Part shown: piece after piece, positions 6,470 to 9,377 of the stretch
Layout of the letters: every line of letters begins with the position of its first letter
Position numbering within the stretch: the first letter of the stretch is position 1
Assembly: GCA_937875975.1 (NCBI GenBank)
Contig: CALEEU010000409.1
Location: 1-9,377, forward strand
Reading direction: 5' to 3'
DNA length: 9,377 bases
Source: an uncultured Opitutia bacterium
Lineage (GTDB): Bacteria > Verrucomicrobiota > Verrucomicrobiia > Opitutales > UBA953
Program-made: the position numbers and the translations under genes
The notes under the pieces: generated by a model
The model's input: the letters and a program-made list of their open reading frames with translations, nothing else
What the model was told of the DNA's origin: nothing
Databases searched by the model: none

Positions 6470-7369
6470 TTAGTTCGAGCAGAGGAGTTTCCGGAGGTAA
6501 GACGGCGACCCAAACCCCATCCGTCTCGCGAGCCATGAAGTGCTGATTCCGTGCGTGTCACGCACATGTCTGGCTAGGGCGACTTTCCAGGCCTGAGCCT
6601 TCGGCGGTGCGCTCAATTGCTCGTCCGCACGCCCTAGGGAAGCAAGAGCGCCTCGGAATGCCTGCTCCCAGCGAGCGTGCTCTTCTGCAAGTAGCAGCTC
6701 TCGGCTTTTTCCGGCGATGGCCGGCGAAAAAGCGTCATCCGTTCGTCTCCCCTCCCTTTCTTTGCGAACAAGCCCGAATAGCTCCTCGTCGGTCGCCGCA
6801 CGGTCCTCGGTCGCGAGGACGAAACGCAGTCTTTCTTCGTAGGCGTCCCATCCTGCTGAATCGTCCCTCAGCCCGTGCATAGACGTGAGCGCCAGTCCGA
6901 GCGTGAGATTTGCGCGTTGAGGGGGGCGTCGGAGTAAACGGTAGCTAGTCCAGCGATAGTCGCTCAACTCCTCGAGCGAGACGATGCCCGCCCGGACTGG
7001 GTTGAGGTGGACGTAGTCGATCTTACGTGCCGCCAAAGGGCCGGTTGGGTAGTGCGCGCAACCGAAACGGGATTGGAAGACGTGCCCGATCGAGCCGCGG
7101 AAGGCCTTGTGCTTATTAGCGAAGGCCGACTGGAGGGCGTGCATCCCTTCGCTCAGATTGCCCCGCGGGGTGGTCAGGACCAGGTGGAAGTGATTGGTCA
7201 TGATCGCGAAGGCGTGAAGCTGCCAGGCGAAGCGCTGAGCCGTTACGAACATGGTTTCCAGGAAGACTTGTTTGGCGGCATCGGTTTCGAAGATCGGCTG
7301 CCCGAGTTCGGAGCGATTGTAGACGTGGTAAGCGCCTTGGTTGGAGATGAGACGTCGACGACGGGCCAT
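6470..7369 (-). CDS. REP-associated tyrosine transposase (RAYT, Y1/IS200-like TnpA-REP)
   Basis: A 299-residue single-strand DNA transposase of the HUH Y1 superfamily, expected to cleave and rejoin REP palindromes. Seen: the N-terminal LISNQGAYHVYNRS; the HUH motif in MTNHFHLVL (H60-F61-H62); GHVFQSRFG (95-103); IDYVHLNPVRAG (117-128), in which Y119 is the likely catalytic tyrosine by comparison with E. coli TnpA-REP as I remember it; and YRWTSYR. Residues about 150-299 form a C-terminal extension ending in a helix-turn-helix-like stretch (ISTSWLARRMGFGSPSYLRKLL), common in one RAYT branch. ATG at 7369 (MARRRRL) is preferred; a TTG at 7384 would add five residues. The gene is flanked on both sides by same-orientation copies of the 92-bp element, the expected arrangement for a RAYT and its substrate. 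All motifs are intact, so it may be active. Confidence 0.93.
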   Translation of the reverse strand: MARRRRLISNQGAYHVYNRSELGQPIFETDAAKQVFLETMFVTAQRFAWQLHAFAIMTNHFHLVLTTPRGNLSEGMHALQSAFANKHKAFRGSIGHVFQSRFGCAHYPTGPLAARKIDYVHLNPVRAGIVSLEELSDYRWTSYRLLRRPPQRANLTLGLALTSMHGLRDDSAGWDAYEERLRFVLATEDRAATDEELFGLVRKEREGRRTDDAFSPAIAGKSRELLLAEEHARWEQAFRGALASLGRADEQLSAPPKAQAWKVALARHVRDTHGISTSWLARRMGFGSPSYLRKLLCSN

Positions 7370-7388
7370 GGTCGCATCGTCCAAGTAA

Positions 7389-7405
7389 GGTCGATTTCAT
7401 CGACC
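7389..7405. promoter_or_regulatory. Palindrome GGTCGAT-TTC-ATCGACC upstream of the transposase
   Basis: Perfect 7-bp arms with a 3-base loop, 19 bp before the transposase ATG and between it and repeat copy 3. In the transcript it would form a small hairpin in the 5' leader; as DNA it could be an operator. Either would dampen transposase expression, as is common for such elements, but this is inference. Confidence 0.35.
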
Positions 7406-7439
7406 GTAGATACCCCCTAACATGAACCACTCAGCCAAC

Positions 7440-7531
7440 GGGGTCAGGCCGCTCCCTGGTAGAGTGCGCTCCTTGAAATCCCTTTAAGGTGCGGTTTTAG
7501 GAGCGCGTGAATCGTGGAGCGGCCTGACCCC
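7440..7531. repeat. 92-bp doubly palindromic REP-like element, copy 3 (upstream of the transposase gene)
   Basis: Same length, orientation and nested palindromes as copies 1 and 2. The outer arms at 7440-7455 and 7516-7531 are identical to those of the other copies. Differences lie in the loop and inner stem (for example CTTGAAATCCCTTTAA in place of CTTAAAATCCCTGTAA). Its right edge continues as TTAGTTCGAGC and then runs into the broken gene ending at 7750. Confidence 0.93.
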
Positions 7532-7750
7532 TTAGTTCGAGCCGTCCAGGTGAACACGAACCGCTTCGGCACCACGACGAGCACCTTCGGTTCCGTCGGC
7601 GGCAATGCGCTCCAGTCGACGACGAACCGCTTCGGCAACACTTCGACCACGACCTCGTCGGGAGCCATGCCGGTGCTGCGTCTGCCCGGATCTTCCGGCC
7701 TCGGCTTCGGCGGCGCCGCCCCCGCCGGACTGCTCATTCCGCTGGAGTGA
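7514..7750 (+). pseudogene. C-terminal fragment of a Ser/Thr/Gly-rich protein fused in frame to repeat copy 3
   Basis: An open frame of 78 codons runs from a GTG inside repeat copy 3 to the TGA at 7748-7750. The first 8-10 residues (MERPDPLVRA) are the repeat and its tail in translation. The rest is low-complexity, with two TNRFG units (residues 15-19 and 37-41) set in Thr/Ser-rich linkers, then VLRLPGSSGLGFGGAAPAG and a hydrophobic end (LLIPLE). This looks like the end of an exported or surface protein whose front was lost when the element inserted. No family is recognised. The opposite strand is also open here, but its product is implausibly Arg-rich. Expression is unlikely. Confidence 0.45.
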
Positions 7751-7755
7751 GAGGC

Positions 7756-7783
7756 TGCGGCCTGAGGGCCGCCAGTCGAGGGC
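7756..7783. repeat. 28-bp hairpin repeat before mscS
   Basis: It contains the perfect hairpin GCGGCCTGAGGGCCGC (7757-7772, 6-bp stem, 4-base loop) followed by a conserved GTCGAGGGC. It matches 8945-8972 at 25 of 28 positions, so the two copies bracket the mscS gene. It lies just after the stop at 7750. No T-run follows, so a terminator role is uncertain. Confidence 0.65.
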
Positions 7784-7873
7784 GGGGGACACGAGGGCCG
7801 GAGGAAGTGGCAGTGCCCTGCGCCGAGACGCATCCGACTTGCCCGTCGGGCGCCCCCCGCTTAACCCATAAGC

Positions 7874-8941
7874 ATGGATTTCCCCCTGCTCCAGCGCGTC
7901 GTCTGGCATAATCCCGTGCAGGATTATCTCATCGCCCTGCTCATCTTGGCCGTCCTCTGGGCCGTCCTCCGCATCATCCGTTCGGTCGCGCTCAGTCGTC
8001 TGCGCGAACTGGCGGCGCGGACCGAGACGACCTTCGATGACTTCGTCGTGGAAGCCTGCGAGCGGGCGCTGATGCCCCTGCTGAACTTCGGGGCGTTCTA
8101 CTTCGCGACCACCTTCCTGGTCCTACCGGCCCGCGCCGAGGGCTGGATCCGGGCCGCCTCGGCCGTGCTGCTGGTCTTCTTCGGCGTCCGGTTCATCCTG
8201 ACCGCCGTCCGCTACTTCCTCGAGCTCCAGCTCGCGCAGCGGCCCGACGGCAAGGAGAAGCTGGGGCAGGTCAGGGGCATGATGGTGGTGATCGGCGGCG
8301 CGACGTGGGTCCTGGGCGCCGTCTTCCTGCTGGATAACTTCGGCTACGACGTCACCGCCATCATCGCCGGCCTCGGCATCGGCGGCATCGCGATCGCGCT
8401 GGCCGCCCAGAACATCCTCGGCGACCTCTTCAACTATTTCGTCATCTTCTTCGACCGGCCCTTCGAAGTCGGCGACAACATCCTGGTGGACGACAAGCGC
8501 GGGGTCGTCGAGCAGATCGGCATCAAGACCACGCGCATCCGCAGCCTCACCGGCGAGGAGCTGGTCATGGCCAACACCTCGCTGACGAGTTCGCGCATCC
8601 ACAACTTCCGTCGCCTGAACCGTCGCCGGGCCCTGCTCCAGATCGGCGTCGTCTACGGGACCCCCGCTGAGAAGCTCCGCCGGATCCCCGCGCTGCTCAA
8701 GGACATCATCACCACCGAGCCGGCCACGACCTTCGAGCGCTGCCATTTCTTCCGCTACGGCGCGAGCAGCCTCGATTTCGAGGCCGTCTATTTCGTCGAA
8801 AGCGCCGACTTCATCGCCTTCATGGACGCCCAGGAGCGGATCAACCTGCTCGTCTACGAGGCCTTCGCGCGGGAAGGCATCGAGTTCGCCTTCCCGACCC
8901 AGACCCTGCACGTGGCGCAGCCTTCACCGACCCGTCCCTGA
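7874..8941 (+). CDS. MscS-family small-conductance mechanosensitive channel
   Basis: A 355-residue inner-membrane channel that opens under membrane tension and releases solutes on osmotic downshock. Hydrophobic segments are seen at about residues 17-36, 66-85, 92-114 and 134-155. They are followed by the glycine/alanine-rich pore helix (161-193, including AGLGIGGIAIALAAQN) and the hallmark FFDRPFEVGD (192-201), which leads into the beta domain (VDDKRGVVEQIGIKTTRIRSLTGEEL) and a C-terminal alpha/beta domain ending near 345. It is somewhat longer than E. coli MscS because of extra N-terminal membrane helices, a common subtype. ATG at 7874 gives a start just before the first helix; no strong ribosome site is seen. 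Being on the same strand as, and near, the disaccharide operon suggests an osmolyte role, but the RAYT unit now separates them, so it is probably transcribed on its own. Confidence 0.93.
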   Translation: MDFPLLQRVVWHNPVQDYLIALLILAVLWAVLRIIRSVALSRLRELAARTETTFDDFVVEACERALMPLLNFGAFYFATTFLVLPARAEGWIRAASAVLLVFFGVRFILTAVRYFLELQLAQRPDGKEKLGQVRGMMVVIGGATWVLGAVFLLDNFGYDVTAIIAGLGIGGIAIALAAQNILGDLFNYFVIFFDRPFEVGDNILVDDKRGVVEQIGIKTTRIRSLTGEELVMANTSLTSSRIHNFRRLNRRRALLQIGVVYGTPAEKLRRIPALLKDIITTEPATTFERCHFFRYGASSLDFEAVYFVESADFIAFMDAQERINLLVYEAFAREGIEFAFPTQTLHVAQPSPTRP

Positions 8942-8944
8942 CAG

Positions 8945-8972
8945 TGCGGCCTGATGGCCGCTGGTCGAGGGC
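8945..8972. repeat. 28-bp hairpin repeat after mscS
   Basis: The partner of 7756-7783. The hairpin GCGGCCTGATGGCCGC (8946-8961) starts five bases after the mscS stop, and the GTCGAGGGC tail is conserved. The position would suit transcript-end protection or termination, though no T-run follows. Three mismatches to the first copy, two of them adjacent. Confidence 0.65.
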
Positions 8973-9020
8973 ACGTGAGGTGGTCTAGGGGACCGGAGGA
9001 TACGCGGGCCGGAGGGATGC

Positions 9021-9069
9021 GGTGCAAAAGTGCAAATAGGCCTACGGCCTGTGCAAAGGTGCAAAAGTG
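9021..9069. repeat. GGTGCAAAAGTG direct repeats around an AGGCC-TAC-GGCCT hairpin
   Basis: GGTGCAAAAGTG occurs exactly at 9021-9032 and 9058-9069, with a further GTGCAAAG at 9051-9058. Centred between them is a perfect 5-bp stem with a 3-base loop (9038-9050). A palindrome between short direct motifs resembles a REP-like unit of a different family from the 92-bp one, but only one copy is in the window. Confidence 0.55.
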
Positions 9070-9110
9070 AGAGACGCACGTTGCGGGTTGCGGGTGGCGG
9101 CTCCGGCTGG

Positions 9111-9137
9111 CAGGTGGCGGGCTTATCCATTCAGCCC
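9111..9137. repeat. 27-bp direct repeat, first copy
   Basis: Exactly repeated at 9188-9214, 77 bp further on. The unit contains TTATCCATTC framed by GGGCT and AGCCC, so each copy can itself form a 5-bp stem. The sequence after each copy is also loosely alike (…GATGCAGTCCTC against …GACGCTGTCCTC), which suggests a degenerate tandem array of about 77 bp. Confidence 0.75.
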
Positions 9138-9139
9138 CC

Positions 9140-9175
9140 GAATCGATGCAGTCCTCTGTCATCTGTCATCGATTC
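9140..9175. repeat. Inverted repeat GAATCGATG ... CATCGATTC
   Basis: Perfect 9-bp arms (9140-9148 and 9167-9175) separated by 18 bases that include a tandem CTGTCAT pair. It lies between the two 27-bp repeats. It could form a stem-loop in DNA or RNA; no function is evident. Confidence 0.55.
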
Positions 9176-9187
9176 AGCCATCCACTC

Positions 9188-9214
9188 CAGGTGGCGGGCT
9201 TATCCATTCAGCCC
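9188..9214. repeat. 27-bp direct repeat, second copy
   Basis: Identical to 9111-9137, including the GGGCT/AGCCC pair. With the first copy it brackets the inverted repeat at 9140-9175. Confidence 0.75.
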
Positions 9215-9297
9215 TCGACGCTGTCCTCCACGCAGACCTCAACTCAGCCGCCTCTTCTTCCTTTACGGCCAATCGGCTTCTTCTTTGGGTTACGGGC

Positions 9298-9377
9298 ATG
9301 TCGAAGCGTCTTCCGGGTCTGGTGATCGAAGTCGAGGATCTGCCGGGTTTCCTGGCGAAGTCCGACGAGGACATCCT
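9298..9377 (+). CDS. Possible start of a gene running off the right edge (strand uncertain)
   Basis: From ATG at 9298 the plus strand reads MSKRLPGLVIEVEDLPGFLA then KSDEDIL to the edge, a plausible protein start with no family recognised and no clear ribosome site. The same bases on the minus strand read as a plausible C-terminus ending in a basic tail (HARNPKKKPIGRKGRRGG, stop complement near 9250). Both have reasonable codon use, so the window is too short to decide. At most one is likely to be real. Confidence 0.3.
   Translation, partial: MSKRLPGLVIEVEDLPGFLAKSDEDI

Larger units (their letters stand above)
6378..7542 (-). mobile_element. REP-RAYT-REP unit
   Basis: Copy 2, the transposase gene and copy 3 form a compact unit. 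Both copies carry the same 11-base tail TTAGTTCGAGC (6470-6480 and 7532-7542); at copy 2 this tail encodes the last residues and stop of the transposase (-CSN*). The two copies are direct, not inverted, relative to each other. No target-site duplication is expected for a Y1 enzyme and I see none. Whether the whole unit moves or only the single 92-bp elements move cannot be decided from one locus. Confidence 0.75.
8942..9297. other. Gene-free spacer with several short repeats and hairpins
   Basis: No credible coding region is seen; minus-strand frames here are short and cross the repeats. In order, it holds the hairpin repeat (8945-8972), a GTGCAAAAG repeat cluster (9021-9069), a stretch with GCGGGTTGCGGGTGGCGG (9083-9100), two 27-bp direct repeats (9111-9137 and 9188-9214) and a long-loop hairpin (9140-9175). 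The region looks like accumulated small repeats rather than regulatory DNA of one gene. Confidence 0.6.

Noticed and set aside
7007..7420. 137-codon plus-strand open frame across the transposase
   Set aside because: Antisense to the RAYT core motifs; no family resemblance.
1651..7531. CRISPR array from the repeated 92-bp sequence
   Set aside because: Copies are kilobases apart, palindromic over their full length and linked to a transposase; there are no regularly spaced units or cas genes.
7841..7851. GCCCG-T-CGGGC as a terminator or operator before mscS
   Set aside because: The loop is a single base and there is no T-run; palindromes this short are common at this GC content.
8123..8911. 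262-codon minus-strand open frame opposite mscS
   Set aside because: Highly acidic, low-quality peptide antisense to an unmistakable MscS gene.

Overview
This is a high-GC bacterial window carrying four complete protein genes, one gene cut by the left edge, several broken gene ends and a clear family of palindromic repeats. The sulfatase type, the transposase type and the repeat-rich spacers fit a Gram-negative of the Planctomycetes-Verrucomicrobia group, but no taxonomic marker is present, so this is only a suggestion.

Layout. 1-1389: 3' part of a formylglycine-type sulfatase (+). 1467-1650: C-terminal remnant of an unrecognised gene (-), cut off by repeat copy 1 (1651-1742). 1743-2013: spacer with two small palindromes. 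2014-6321: a tight three-gene operon (+) for a fructose-containing disaccharide. It encodes a GT4 glycosyltransferase that looks most like mannosylfructose-phosphate synthase (sucrose-phosphate-synthase superfamily), a matching HAD phosphatase with an intact active site, and a 705-residue fusion. The fusion joins a second, catalytically dead copy of the phosphatase to a GH100/invertase-like (alpha/alpha)6 hydrolase domain. 6378-7531: repeat copy 2, a REP-associated tyrosine transposase (RAYT, -) and repeat copy 3. 7514-7750: the end of a broken Ser/Thr/Gly-rich gene (+). 7874-8941: an MscS-type mechanosensitive channel (+). 8942-9297: a gene-free spacer full of short repeats and hairpins. 9298-9377: an edge stretch open on both strands.

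How it fits together. The operon would make a phosphorylated disaccharide from a sugar nucleotide and fructose-6-phosphate, remove the phosphate, and possibly hydrolyse the product again. MscS, which releases solutes on osmotic downshock, lies 1.5 kb downstream on the same strand. A compatible-solute locus (synthesis, turnover, release) is a reasonable reading.

The strongest structural observation is the 92-bp, doubly palindromic element present in three same-orientation copies. Two directly flank the RAYT that presumably mobilises it. The third lies on the other side of the disaccharide operon, so the operon is bracketed by direct repeats with broken genes at the outer edges. The most unusual protein is the dead-phosphatase/invertase-like fusion.
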